Shown here in pieces: positions 36,628 to 45,476 of a DNA stretch of 64,000 nucleotides. This DNA is from Bacteroidota bacterium. GTDB taxonomy: Bacteria > Bacteroidota > Bacteroidia > Bacteroidales > UBA5342. The stretch spans positions 62,001 through 126,000 of the forward strand of contig QKHT01000212.1 in assembly GCA_003249935.1 (NCBI GenBank), in the 5' to 3' direction. The position numbers and the translations under genes were made by a program. Below the pieces are notes generated by a model. It saw nothing but the letters and a program-made list of their open reading frames with translations, had not been told where the DNA came from and made no database searches. Every line of letters begins with the position of its first letter. Positions within the stretch are counted from its first letter, which is position 1.

Positions 36628-36705
36628 GATAATTTTCGACTGTTTGGCACAGCATTGTGCTTCTTTCTTTTCATTCTTAGTCGATTTTCTAACTAAACTT
36701 TTCAT
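36610..36705 (-). CDS. 31-residue three-cysteine peptide, putative RiPP precursor
   Basis: A short frame from ATG (36703-36705) to TAA (36610-36612). The first half is basic and helical-looking (MKSLVRKSTKNEKKEA), the second holds the cysteines: Cys18, Cys19 and Cys29 in QCCAKQSKIIAGCHD. It sits 26 bp after the ArsM-like gene and about 76 bp before the radical SAM/SPASM gene, on the same strand, with a terminator hairpin right behind it. Size, leader-like N-terminus, cysteine-rich C-terminus and position fit a precursor peptide. Alternatives: a metal- or arsenic-binding peptide that stays unmodified, or a leader peptide in attenuation. No family recognised. Confidence 0.65.
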   Translation of the reverse strand: MKSLVRKSTKNEKKEAQCCAKQSKIIAGCHD

Positions 36706-36731
36706 ATATATAAAATTAAAAAGTGTCGTCG

Positions 36732-37379
36732 CTACATGCAGCATGTATATTCGTCCTTAGTGCCAGTAATAGTCCAACTGGCCACCTGAATGCTGCCTTT
36801 ATCGTAGGGGGTACTTTCTTCAAGAATTTCGAGATCTCTGAATCCGGCAATCTTAATTACATTCAAATATTCACTTCTTGTGATCGAGCCTCCCCAGCAT
36901 TCCGAAACGGCTACAGGATCGTTACTGTATTCTTCTGGCACTGGATGAATTGAATATATGTCGCTAATGGTAAATCTACCACCATTTTTGAGTATTCTGT
37001 ATATTTCTTGCCAAACCTTTTGCTTATCTTCAACATGGTTTAATACGCAATTGGAAATAATAAGGTCTATTGAATTGTCTTTCAATGGTATATTTAGCAA
37101 ATTGCTTTTTATAAAATCAACATTCTCGATTCCAAGCTTTTCGGCAGTTGATTTTGCCGAATTTATCATTTCTTCCGTTATATCAATGCCATATACAAAG
37201 CCTTTATTACCTACCTTTTCGGCCAATCGTAAAACATCGGTGCCTCTTCCGCTACCTAAGTCTACACAAATATCACCCATCTTTGGCTCACTTTTATCCA
37301 CTGCACCACCACATGAGAGACAACAATTAGTTTTAGCTAATTTTGTATATCTTATTTGAATCTCGTTTATGTTATTCAT
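36732..37379 (-). CDS. ArsM-like SAM-dependent methyltransferase
   Basis: A 215-residue class I methyltransferase with SAM motif CVDLGSGRGTDVLRLAE. It matches arsenite methyltransferases in its cysteines: Cys111 in ISNCVLNHVEDK and Cys161 in SECWGGSI, the two conserved As-binding positions, plus an N-terminal Cys19-Cys20 (TNCCLSCGG) and a C-terminal Cys213-Cys214-Met end. ArsM enzymes methylate As(III) with thioredoxin as reductant. It could instead act on the peptide encoded downstream. An in-frame ATG at 37409 exists, but the promoter -7 box lies inside that extension, so ATG 37379 is chosen. Confidence 0.82.
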   Translation of the reverse strand: MNNINEIQIRYTKLAKTNCCLSCGGAVDKSEPKMGDICVDLGSGRGTDVLRLAEKVGNKGFVYGIDITEEMINSAKSTAEKLGIENVDFIKSNLLNIPLKDNSIDLIISNCVLNHVEDKQKVWQEIYRILKNGGRFTISDIYSIHPVPEEYSNDPVAVSECWGGSITRSEYLNVIKIAGFRDLEILEESTPYDKGSIQVASWTITGTKDEYTCCM

Positions 37380-37396
37380 TTCACCAATATTTGCTG

Positions 37397-37430
37397 CAAA
37401 TATAAACATATATATTTTAGTATATATGTT
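37397..37430 (-). promoter_or_regulatory. Promoter and inverted-repeat operator of the ArsM-peptide-radical SAM operon
   Basis: On the minus strand TATATTTG (37404-37397) is a perfect -7 box. Immediately upstream lies a perfect 10-bp inverted repeat AACATATATA - 6 bp - TATATATGTT (37405-37430) that covers the -33 region. Its AT-rich form and place are like operators of ArsR/SmtB-type repressors. No such repressor gene is in the window. Confidence 0.6.
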
Positions 37431-37483
37431 AATGATGTAAAATTAATTATATCATTTGTATAATTGCAAGTATAGTAAAAATG

Positions 37484-38656
37484 TTAGCCAGAAACAATTT
37501 TACGAGTAAGAATATTATAAACTGCTTTAAAAAAATATTTTAGATCTGTTTTAAAGGGTGCTTTTTGTTTTTCTTTTAGATAAATACGTTCGGCTTCAAT
37601 ATTTCCTAATTCATCACTCATTAAGAGTGCAACGTAGGGGGGAATACAGCCCGGTTTAAATTTTTTTCTTAATTCTACCACATCTTCAGGAAATTCAATC
37701 AATCTTGCATAACTGATTGGTCTCACGCCAACCAAATTCAGGTCTCCTTTTAAAAGATTGATAAATTGGGGAAGTTCGTCAAGGAAAAATTGACGGAAAA
37801 TATAACCCCAAGAAGCTATTCTGAAATCGTCTTTAATTTTTCCGTTTCCTTTATCTGAATATCCATTTCTTTTTATCAGAAATGTTTGCAAATATTCCGA
37901 GTAAGGATGCATCGTTCTGAATTTGTAGATAAAAATCGTTTTTCCGTTTTTACCCATGCATTTCTTTTTATAAATGAGCCCGTAATTGGGTTTATGATCC
38001 ATTCGTGGTTTTGAGACTTTATGTCCAACATACCAGGTTAACCCATTAATCTCTTTAAAATCTATCATTTCAAATCCTGCCCGAACTAATCTACCCATTG
38101 CTTCGGTGTTTGAAATAGCCCTTCGTTTTCCTCGGGTTACAAATTCCTGAACTGAATTGAGTTTTCTTATTTTTGGAATAATGCGTTTTGAAATGAAATC
38201 TAATGGGCCGATTACATAGAACAAAATTCCCATTTTTCCAACTAAGCGTGTACGTCTTAAACTATAGCTTTCAACACAACCAATATAAATTCCATTTGTG
38301 CTAAGTTTTTCATTTACAATTTCTAACGATTTATTTATGTGCTTTTGATTATTAATCCTTTCGATGTTTATAATACCAGAGAGGTTATTTTGAATAATAC
38401 TTTTAACATGAAATGGTTCTTCAATTGCCAAAAAACGATAATCAAGCGTTAGTTCAGGAATAAAGCTGCTGATATATTCAAAAGCATCCTCTCCGATTTT
38501 TTCGACAATAGCCGGCTTTAATATTTTATAATAATTTGTTTCCGAAAGTATTCCCTCGTAAATATCACGCGAATCGCGTGACGTGTTCTTAGCTTCCACA
38601 CTCAATTTTAATATATTGTTAGACCCAAACCCTCTTGTTAAACTTCGATAATACAT
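37484..38656 (-). CDS. Bacterial sugar transferase domain protein
   Basis: A 390-residue protein whose C-terminal 170 residues match the initiating sugar-phosphate transferase family (WcaJ/polyprenyl glycosylphosphotransferase): IFIYKFRTMH, DEKPQF-like FFLDELPQFINLLKGDLNLVG (seen as LDELPQFINLLKGDLNL) and VGVRPI. The N-terminal part is unlike the usual multi-membrane region and shows at most one hydrophobic segment (GILFYVIGPLDFI), so it may be a short or divergent member. ATG 38656 is chosen over an upstream TTG. No polysaccharide cluster surrounds it. Confidence 0.75.
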   Translation of the reverse strand: MYYRSLTRGFGSNNILKLSVEAKNTSRDSRDIYEGILSETNYYKILKPAIVEKIGEDAFEYISSFIPELTLDYRFLAIEEPFHVKSIIQNNLSGIINIERINNQKHINKSLEIVNEKLSTNGIYIGCVESYSLRRTRLVGKMGILFYVIGPLDFISKRIIPKIRKLNSVQEFVTRGKRRAISNTEAMGRLVRAGFEMIDFKEINGLTWYVGHKVSKPRMDHKPNYGLIYKKKCMGKNGKTIFIYKFRTMHPYSEYLQTFLIKRNGYSDKGNGKIKDDFRIASWGYIFRQFFLDELPQFINLLKGDLNLVGVRPISYARLIEFPEDVVELRKKFKPGCIPPYVALLMSDELGNIEAERIYLKEKQKAPFKTDLKYFFKAVYNILTRKIVSG

Positions 38657-38745
38657 GTTTAACGAGACAAATTTGAACAAAAAAAATCATAACGACAAAT
38701 AAAATATTTAACAATCGGTGTGAGAACATTAATTCTAACAATTGG

Positions 38746-39453
38746 TCAGGGTTTCATGATTATGAAAACAGCCGGAACTTTTTCTATTTCAATATTTTGT
38801 AATTTCCATTGTTTAATTGTTTTACTTTTAATCAATTGGCTTTCCGACATTAAATTTATTGCTACACATAACAAAGTGTCGGCCAAACATGTGTTTACGA
38901 ATGAGTGAAACAGGTGATTATTTCGATAAGGCGTTTCTATAAATATTTGCGACTGATTTTCTTGATATGCCCTTTTTTCATATTTTTTAATTGCACTAAT
39001 TCTTGCATTTGGTTCAACAGGTAAATATCCATTAAACGCAAAATTTTGTCCGTTCATTCCGGAAGCCATTAAAGCAAGTATTACCGATGAAGGTCCAACT
39101 AATGGCACAACATTTATATTATGCTTATGTGCCAAATTAACCAATGCTGCCCCCGGATCGGCGATTCCGGGGCAACCGGCTTCCGAAATAATGCCACAGT
39201 CAGTACCGTTAAGTATTGGTTTTAACAATTCAAATACTTCGAAGGGTTTAGTATGTTCATTTAAAACACCAAATTGCAGGTCATCAATTACAATATTTTT
39301 ATCCACAAGTTTTAAAAATCTTCTGGCACTTCTAAGATCTTCTACAACAAAGTACTTGGTATTTCTAATTACTTGTTTATTGTATTCAGGAAGTTCATTT
39401 GTTGTTATGGCTGAACCTATCAGGGAAGGTATTAAATATAATATTCCGGTCAT
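38746..39453 (-). CDS. Tetrapyrrole methylase family SAM-dependent methyltransferase (RsmI-like)
   Basis: A 235-residue class III methyltransferase: LYLIPSLIG start, VEDLRSARRFL, GIISEAGCPGIADPGAALV, PLVGPSSVILALMASGMNGQ and FIETPYRNN. These follow RsmI, which 2'-O-methylates C1402 of 16S rRNA, but the protein is shorter and lacks the C-terminal HTH. This smaller form is a common second paralogue in Bacteroidota; its target is not certain. It is divergent from the RsmF-like gene. Confidence 0.85.
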   Translation of the reverse strand: MTGILYLIPSLIGSAITTNELPEYNKQVIRNTKYFVVEDLRSARRFLKLVDKNIVIDDLQFGVLNEHTKPFEVFELLKPILNGTDCGIISEAGCPGIADPGAALVNLAHKHNINVVPLVGPSSVILALMASGMNGQNFAFNGYLPVEPNARISAIKKYEKRAYQENQSQIFIETPYRNNHLFHSFVNTCLADTLLCVAINLMSESQLIKSKTIKQWKLQNIEIEKVPAVFIIMKP

Positions 39454-39472
39454 ATAATTCGAAAATAAAAAT

Positions 39473-39480
39473 TATTTTTG
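39473..39480 (+). promoter_or_regulatory. -7 box before the RsmF-like gene
   Basis: TATTTTTG, perfect match to TAnnTTTG, 20 bp before the ATG at 39501; the -33 element is unclear. Confidence 0.45.
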
Positions 39481-39500
39481 GTGCACGAAGATATTAAATT

Positions 39501-40880
39501 ATGCATAAATATCCGTTAGAATTTTTAAAACGAATTGATGGTTTGCCGGAGATAACTACTGATGAAATGGTTTATGGCCTTGTAAAACCTATCCGTACTT
39601 CAGTTCACGTCAATCGTAAAAAGTGGGGTAATGCTCATATTAGTCCTGGTCATTTGGATGTTCCTTGGTGCAAAAATGGTTTTTATTTAACCGAACGTCC
39701 GGAGTTTGTATTCGATCCGCTTTTTCATGCCGGAGCATACTATGTTCAAGAAGCTTCATCCATGATTATAAATCATATAATCAATAAAATAGATATTAAA
39801 AATAATTTGGTTTGGTTGGATTTATGTGCTGCCCCGGGCGGAAAATCGGCAATTCTTTCATCTAACTTGCCCGACAATACGATTTTAGTTTCTAACGAAG
39901 TTGTCGGTAAAAGGGTACCGATTTTATTTGAAAATCTTCAGAAATGGGGTTCAGAAAATAAGGTTATAATAAACAATACATCCGCCCAAATTGCAGCAAG
40001 TGGAATAATATTCGATTTGATTCTGGCTGATATGCCATGTAGTGGCGAAGGTATGTTTCGAAAGGATAATAATGCAATAACCCATTGGTCAGAAGATAAC
40101 GTATTAATGTGCGCAAAACGTCAACGGCAAATAGCGCAGGATATATGGCCTTCTCTAAAAGAAAATGGATTTTTTATATACAGCACATGCACATTTAATA
40201 TCGAAGAAAATGAGCAAAATGTGCATTGGATTATGAAAAATTTAGGTGCGGAATGTATTCATATTTCAACAGATGACAGTTGGGGGGTGGTTCATTCAAA
40301 ATTATTTGAAACAGATAGTTTACGTTTTTATCCTTCAAAACTTGAAGGAGAAGGATTATTTGTTGCGGTTTTGCGTAAGACAAATACTGAATTAAGCTCG
40401 AGTCCCAAGATAAAATTTAAAAAAGAAACAGTGATCAAGCCTGAAAAGATAGATTCACTTATTAATAATGCAAATGTTTTTAAGCCAATCGAATTTAAAA
40501 ATCAAATTGTTATTTATCGCTCGGAGTTTGATGAATTAGTTTTTAAATTGAAACAGTTAAATATGATAGGGTTGGGACTTCCTGTTTTTTCGAAACAAAA
40601 GAATTTGCTTTTACCGAATGAGTTTCTTGTTTTTCATCAGGCATTTAATAAAAATGGCTTACCTTCTGTGGAGTTAGAATGGGATAAAGCACTTAGCTAT
40701 TTGTCTTTAAATACTGTTGAAACAGTCGCTTCGGGTAATGAATTTGTATATGTATCATTCAATAATATACCATTAGGGCTTGCAAAACGTGTTGCAAACC
40801 GGCTCAACAATCATTTTCCGAAAAACTGGAAGATAAGAACATTAAATAGACCCGAAAAACCAATTTGGCACACCATTTAA
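39501..40880 (+). CDS. RsmF-like rRNA cytosine-C5 methyltransferase
   Basis: A 459-residue NOL1/NOP2/Sun-family enzyme. SAM site LDLCAAPGGKSAIL, catalytic motif ADMPCSGEGMFRKD with one cysteine, second cysteine in FIYSTCTFNIEENE. The C-terminal region (FNNIPLGLAKRVANRLNNHFP) matches the RsmF-type RNA-binding tail. It probably methylates a cytosine in 16S rRNA. Confidence 0.88.
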   Translation: MHKYPLEFLKRIDGLPEITTDEMVYGLVKPIRTSVHVNRKKWGNAHISPGHLDVPWCKNGFYLTERPEFVFDPLFHAGAYYVQEASSMIINHIINKIDIKNNLVWLDLCAAPGGKSAILSSNLPDNTILVSNEVVGKRVPILFENLQKWGSENKVIINNTSAQIAASGIIFDLILADMPCSGEGMFRKDNNAITHWSEDNVLMCAKRQRQIAQDIWPSLKENGFFIYSTCTFNIEENEQNVHWIMKNLGAECIHISTDDSWGVVHSKLFETDSLRFYPSKLEGEGLFVAVLRKTNTELSSSPKIKFKKETVIKPEKIDSLINNANVFKPIEFKNQIVIYRSEFDELVFKLKQLNMIGLGLPVFSKQKNLLLPNEFLVFHQAFNKNGLPSVELEWDKALSYLSLNTVETVASGNEFVYVSFNNIPLGLAKRVANRLNNHFPKNWKIRTLNRPEKPIWHTI

Positions 40881-40885
40881 TCTTA

Positions 40886-40916
40886 TTGGAGTATTGTTTA
40901 TAAATTTATATCTTCG
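40886..40916 (+). promoter_or_regulatory. Promoter of ileS
   Basis: TTG at 40886-40888, 20 bp, TATCTTCG at 40909-40916 followed by C, one base off the consensus. The start codon is 36 bp further. Confidence 0.5.
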
Positions 40917-40951
40917 CACGAAATTTTTTTAAGTACATTAAATAAGAGAAA

Positions 40952-43900
40952 ATGAGTAAACGTTTTGCAGAATATAAGGAGCTAAATCTTCCATCAATCA
41001 ATTTGGAAATACTCAAAAAGTGGGAAATTGAGCATACTTTCGAAAAAAGCATTACGGAAAGAGAAGGCCATAAACCGTTTGTATTTTACGAAGGCCCACC
41101 ATCTGCGAACGGGATGCCAGGCATACATCATGCTATATCAAGAACCATAAAAGATATTTTTTGCAGATATAAATCACAACAAGGGTTTCAGGTTGAACGC
41201 AAAGCAGGCTGGGATACACATGGTTTGCCTGTTGAACTGGGTGTAGAAAAAATGCTTGGTATTACAAAGGAAGCTATTGGAAAATCGGTTTCTGTTGAAG
41301 AATATAATGCCACATGCAGGCGTGAGGTAATGAAATATACCGATGCCTGGGAAGAACTTACTCACAAAATGGGTTATTGGGTCGATATGAAAAAACCATA
41401 CATTACGTATGAAACAAAATATATCGAAACGCTTTGGTGGCTTATTAAGGAATTGTATAACAAAGGGTTACTTTATAAGGGTTATACTATTCAACCATAT
41501 TCACCAGCTGCCGGCACCGGGTTAAGTACGCATGAATTAAATCAACCGGGATGCTACCGCGATGTGAAGGATACCACTTGTGTGGCACAATTTGAGGTAG
41601 ATAAAAATGCAAAATCGGCATGGCTATTCGAAAAATCGGAAGGAAATTTATATATATTGGCCTGGACAACAACCCCTTGGACACTGCCTTCAAATACAGC
41701 ATTGGCCGTTGGTGCACAAATAGAGTATTGTCTCGTAAAAACGCTTAATCCATATTCCGGAAATAAAATATCGGTAGTTATAGCAAAGGAGAGAATTGGC
41801 AGTTATTTTAACAGTGATGTGGAAAATATGCCTTTTGATTCATACAAATCCGGCGATAAAAAGATACCTTATGTTGTTGTTGATACTTTTTGGGGAAATA
41901 GGTTGGAATCTGTTGTTTACAAGCAACTTATACCATGGGTAAAGCCAATGGGTGATGCTTTCAGGGTTATTTGCGGCGATTTTGTTACTACCGAAGATGG
42001 TACAGGTGTAGTGCATATTGCACCTACTTTTGGTGCTGACGATGATCGGGTTGCAAAAAAATCGGGCATAAGTCCATTGATTTTGATTGATGCCGATGGA
42101 AAAAGACAACCAATGGTAGACCGAACCGGTAAATTTTATAGAATCGAAGATTTGGATACCACCTTTGTTGGTAACCATGTCGACACTAATCTATACTCCG
42201 AGTATGCAGGACGATATGTCAAAAATGCATATGATGCTTCCAAAACCGAATCTGATACGACTCTGGATGTAGATTTATGTGTAATGCTAAAAAAAGAGGA
42301 TAAAGCATTTAAAATAGAAAAACATATTCACAATTATCCCCATTGCTGGCGAACAGATAAGCCTGTTTTATATTATCCGCTCGATTCGTGGTTCATTAAA
42401 ACCACAGCAATGCGCGACAGGATGATTGAATTAAATAAAACCATTAATTGGAAACCGGAGTCTACCGGCACAGGTCGTTTTGGCAAATGGCTAGAAAATT
42501 TGATGGATTGGAATCTTTCCAGATCACGCTTTTGGGGCACGCCTTTACCTATCTGGCGTACCGAAGATGGATCAGAGATAAAGTGTATTGGTTCAGTATC
42601 TGAATTATTTCATGAAATTGAAAAATCAAAAGCAGCAGGACTGACTCTCGAGAATCCTTTTGATGGATTTATATTAGATGATCTGTCGGATACGAATTAT
42701 AATACCATTGATCTTCATCGAAACATTGTCGATAAACTCGTTTTGCTATCGGATTCTGGAAAACCAATGTATCGCGAAAATGATTTGATTGATGTTTGGT
42801 TCGATTCGGGTGCAATGCCTTATGCGCAATTGCACTATCCGTTCGAGAACAAAGAGATTTTCGATCAGCGCTTTCCTGCAGATTTTATTGCCGAAGGTGT
42901 GGATCAAACCCGTGGATGGTTTTTTACATTACATGCTTTGGCAACGATGTTGTTCGATTCTGTAGCTTTTAAAAACATTATATCCAATGGTTTGGTTCTC
43001 GACAAAGCTGGTAATAAAATGTCGAAACGACTTGGTAATGCAGTGGACCCGTTTGAGGTATTTGATAAGAGTGGGGCTGATCCATTACGTTGGTATCTTA
43101 TTACAAATGCTCAACCATGGGATAATATTAAGTTTGATCCGGAAGGGTTGGAAGAAGTAAAACGTAAGTTTTTTGGAACGTTATATAATACCTATTCATT
43201 CTTTGCGCTTTACGCCAATGTAGATGGGTTTAATTATAGTGATGAAGAAGTTCCGATGGCCGAACGCCAGGAAATAGACCGTTGGGTTATTTCATTGCTT
43301 AACTCTCTGGTAAAAGATGTAACCTGGTGTTACGAAAATTATGAACCAACTCGTGCTGCTCGGGCAATTCAGGATTTTGTTGGCGATAACCTAAGTAATT
43401 GGTATGTTAGGTTGAACCGCAAACGTTTTTGGGGCGGTTCATACAATAAAGATAAAATAGCAGCATATCAAACGCTTTACACATGTTTGTCTACAGTTGC
43501 ACAATTAATGGCCCCTGTGGCACCATTCTTTAGTGATAAACTGTTTTGTGACTTGAATAATACAACAGGAAAGAGTGATGCCTCATCGGTTCATTTGGAA
43601 TTGTTTCCGGTTTGTAATGAGATACTTATAGACTCGGAGCTCGAGAATCGGATGACAATTGCGCAAACAATGTCATCAATGATTTTGGCATTACGACGCA
43701 AAGTCAACATCAGGGTTCGCCAGCCATTGTCGCGTATCATGGTTCCATTGGTCGACCCAATGTTTAAAGAACGATTTGAAAAGGTTCAAGACTTGGTTTT
43801 AAATGAAGTGAATGTTAAAAGTGTTGAGTTTTTGACCGATACTTCAGGAATTCTTGTAAAAAAAATAAAACCAAATTTTAAGACATTAGGTCCGAAATTT

Positions 43901-44386
43901 GGTAAATACATGAAACAAATTTCAGCAGCCGTTGCAAAGCTAAATCAACAGGATATTGCCTTAATAGAAAAAAACAGTGGCGGTAAACTGGATTTAGGTG
44001 AGGTTGTAATCGACTTCGATATTAATGATGTAGAGATTATTTCAGAGGATATCCCGGGTTGGTTAGTTGCGAATGAAGGTAAATACACAGTAGCACTTGA
44101 TATTGTAATTACTGATGAATTGAAATTAGAAGGAATTGCGAGAGAATTTGTAAATCGTATCCAGAACCTAAGAAAAGATGCCGGGTTTGATGTTACTGAT
44201 AAAATAGTTTTGTATATTAGTACGCATCAATTTACGCAAAAGGCATTAGAAGTTTTTGGATCTTATATTCAAACACAAACGCTTGCAACGAAATTGATTA
44301 ATTGTGATTTTGGTAAAATGACCAATTTTACTGAGGTTGAAATTGAAGAGGGTGTAGTTGTTGGAATTAGACTTGAAAAGTGTTAG
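40952..44386 (+). CDS. ileS: Isoleucyl-tRNA synthetase
   Basis: An 1144-residue class I synthetase of the long, eukaryote-like type. The HIGH-region is GPPSANGMPGIHH, the editing domain has WTTTPWTLPSNTALAVG, the KMSKS motif is NKMSKRLGNAVDP, and FIAEGVDQTRGWFFTL is typical of IleS. The C-terminal anticodon domain lacks the zinc finger of short bacterial forms. This type is often linked to lower mupirocin sensitivity. It is followed 37 bp later by the DksA-like gene, a pairing common in Bacteroidota. Confidence 0.96.
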   Translation: MSKRFAEYKELNLPSINLEILKKWEIEHTFEKSITEREGHKPFVFYEGPPSANGMPGIHHAISRTIKDIFCRYKSQQGFQVERKAGWDTHGLPVELGVEKMLGITKEAIGKSVSVEEYNATCRREVMKYTDAWEELTHKMGYWVDMKKPYITYETKYIETLWWLIKELYNKGLLYKGYTIQPYSPAAGTGLSTHELNQPGCYRDVKDTTCVAQFEVDKNAKSAWLFEKSEGNLYILAWTTTPWTLPSNTALAVGAQIEYCLVKTLNPYSGNKISVVIAKERIGSYFNSDVENMPFDSYKSGDKKIPYVVVDTFWGNRLESVVYKQLIPWVKPMGDAFRVICGDFVTTEDGTGVVHIAPTFGADDDRVAKKSGISPLILIDADGKRQPMVDRTGKFYRIEDLDTTFVGNHVDTNLYSEYAGRYVKNAYDASKTESDTTLDVDLCVMLKKEDKAFKIEKHIHNYPHCWRTDKPVLYYPLDSWFIKTTAMRDRMIELNKTINWKPESTGTGRFGKWLENLMDWNLSRSRFWGTPLPIWRTEDGSEIKCIGSVSELFHEIEKSKAAGLTLENPFDGFILDDLSDTNYNTIDLHRNIVDKLVLLSDSGKPMYRENDLIDVWFDSGAMPYAQLHYPFENKEIFDQRFPADFIAEGVDQTRGWFFTLHALATMLFDSVAFKNIISNGLVLDKAGNKMSKRLGNAVDPFEVFDKSGADPLRWYLITNAQPWDNIKFDPEGLEEVKRKFFGTLYNTYSFFALYANVDGFNYSDEEVPMAERQEIDRWVISLLNSLVKDVTWCYENYEPTRAARAIQDFVGDNLSNWYVRLNRKRFWGGSYNKDKIAAYQTLYTCLSTVAQLMAPVAPFFSDKLFCDLNNTTGKSDASSVHLELFPVCNEILIDSELENRMTIAQTMSSMILALRRKVNIRVRQPLSRIMVPLVDPMFKERFEKVQDLVLNEVNVKSVEFLTDTSGILVKKIKPNFKTLGPKFGKYMKQISAAVAKLNQQDIALIEKNSGGKLDLGEVVIDFDINDVEIISEDIPGWLVANEGKYTVALDIVITDELKLEGIAREFVNRIQNLRKDAGFDVTDKIVLYISTHQFTQKALEVFGSYIQTQTLATKLINCDFGKMTNFTEVEIEEGVVVGIRLEKC

Positions 44387-44423
44387 CTGATTGTAATTTA
44401 ATAATTTTGAAAAGAAATTGAGT

Positions 44424-44798
44424 ATGGCAGAGAAAACCAGGTATTCGGATGCCGAGCTTGAAGAATTTAAAGCATTGATTCTTGATAAGCTTGAAAAGGC
44501 CAAACGTGATTATGAATTACTAAAGGCCAATATTACACATAGTGATGATAATGACACTATGGATACATCACCTACATTTAAGGTGTTGGAAGAGGGAGCT
44601 GCAGTTCTTTCAAAGGAAGAATCGGGTCGGTTAGCCCAACGTCAGATGAAATTCATTCAACATCTTGATGCAGCACTTATTCGTTGCGAAAATAAAACGT
44701 ATGGCATTTGTCGTGAAACCGGAAAGTTAATTCCCAAAGAGCGTTTAAAAGCTGTTCCGCATGCAACATTAAGTATTGAGGCAAAAGAAAATCGTTAA
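44424..44798 (+). CDS. DksA/TraR-like protein with degenerate zinc finger
   Basis: A 124-residue protein with the coiled-coil N-half of DksA-like regulators (LEEFKALILDKLEKAKRDYE, then a DTSPTFKVLEEGA hinge) and the C-terminal finger region YGICRETGKLIPKERLKAVP. Of the four zinc cysteines only the first remains (GIC); the others are replaced by Thr, Ser and Ala (TGK...LSIEAKE). This cysteine-poor form is known in Bacteroidota. It probably still docks in the RNA polymerase secondary channel, but zinc binding is unlikely. ATG 44424 is chosen over TTG 44418. Confidence 0.82.
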   Translation: MAEKTRYSDAELEEFKALILDKLEKAKRDYELLKANITHSDDNDTMDTSPTFKVLEEGAAVLSKEESGRLAQRQMKFIQHLDAALIRCENKTYGICRETGKLIPKERLKAVPHATLSIEAKENR

Positions 44799-44807
44799 TT
44801 TTAAAAA

Positions 44808-44832
44808 GGGGGCCTATGGCCCTCATTTTTTA
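44808..44832 (+). terminator. Hairpin between the DksA-like gene and lspA
   Basis: GGGGGCC / GGCCCTC stem (one G-T pair), 3-base loop, then ATTTTTTATTT. Likely terminator, though lspA begins only 21 bp later and could be read through. Confidence 0.7.
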
Positions 44833-44852
44833 TTTAATAAAACAACAACGCA

Positions 44853-45476
44853 GTGAAACTTACGAAAACTCAGTTATCAGTTTCAATAATATTTTTGGTA
44901 TTATTGATAGATCAGTTTGTGAAAATATTTATAAAAACACATTACATGTTAGGTGAAGAGACCAAAGTAGCACCTTGGTTTATAATTCACTTTACAGAAA
45001 ATAATGGAATGGCTTTTGGCCTTGAGTTTGCCGGAAAAGCAGGAAAGTATTTCTTAACAATATTCCGAATTGTGGCTGTAATACTTATTTCTCTTTACAT
45101 TAAAAAATTAATTAATAGGGGAAATACTTCTACAAGTGTAATCGTTTGTCTGTCATTAATTTTTGCCGGAGCAGTTGGCAATATTATTGATAGTGTTTTC
45201 TATGGTGTCATTTTTAACGACAGTTATTTTCAAGTAGCCTCTTTCTTTCCGGCCGATGGTGGGTATTCATCAATTTTTCAGGGGAAAGTTGTTGATATGC
45301 TTTATTTTCCAATTCTAAAAGGTAATTATCCTTCATGGGTTCCATTATGGGGCGGTGAAGATTTTATCTTTTTTCGTCCTGTATTTAATGTTGCTGATGC
45401 ATCTATCACTTTGGGTATTATATTGTTACTCATTTTTAATCGCCACCAATTGTCGAAAGAAATTAATGAAGAATAA
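44853..45476 (+). CDS. lspA: Lipoprotein signal peptidase (signal peptidase II)
   Basis: A 207-residue inner-membrane aspartic protease that removes signal peptides from prolipoproteins. Four membrane segments; the catalytic Asp residues are in AGAVGNIIDSVFYG and FNVADASITLG, and ENNGMAFGLEFAG is the conserved first periplasmic stretch. The start is GTG at 44853; the frame has no better ATG. A longer periplasmic insert before the last helix is usual in this phylum. The stop codon directly touches the start of the lipoprotein gene. Confidence 0.93.
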   Translation: MKLTKTQLSVSIIFLVLLIDQFVKIFIKTHYMLGEETKVAPWFIIHFTENNGMAFGLEFAGKAGKYFLTIFRIVAVILISLYIKKLINRGNTSTSVIVCLSLIFAGAVGNIIDSVFYGVIFNDSYFQVASFFPADGGYSSIFQGKVVDMLYFPILKGNYPSWVPLWGGEDFIFFRPVFNVADASITLGIILLLIFNRHQLSKEINEE

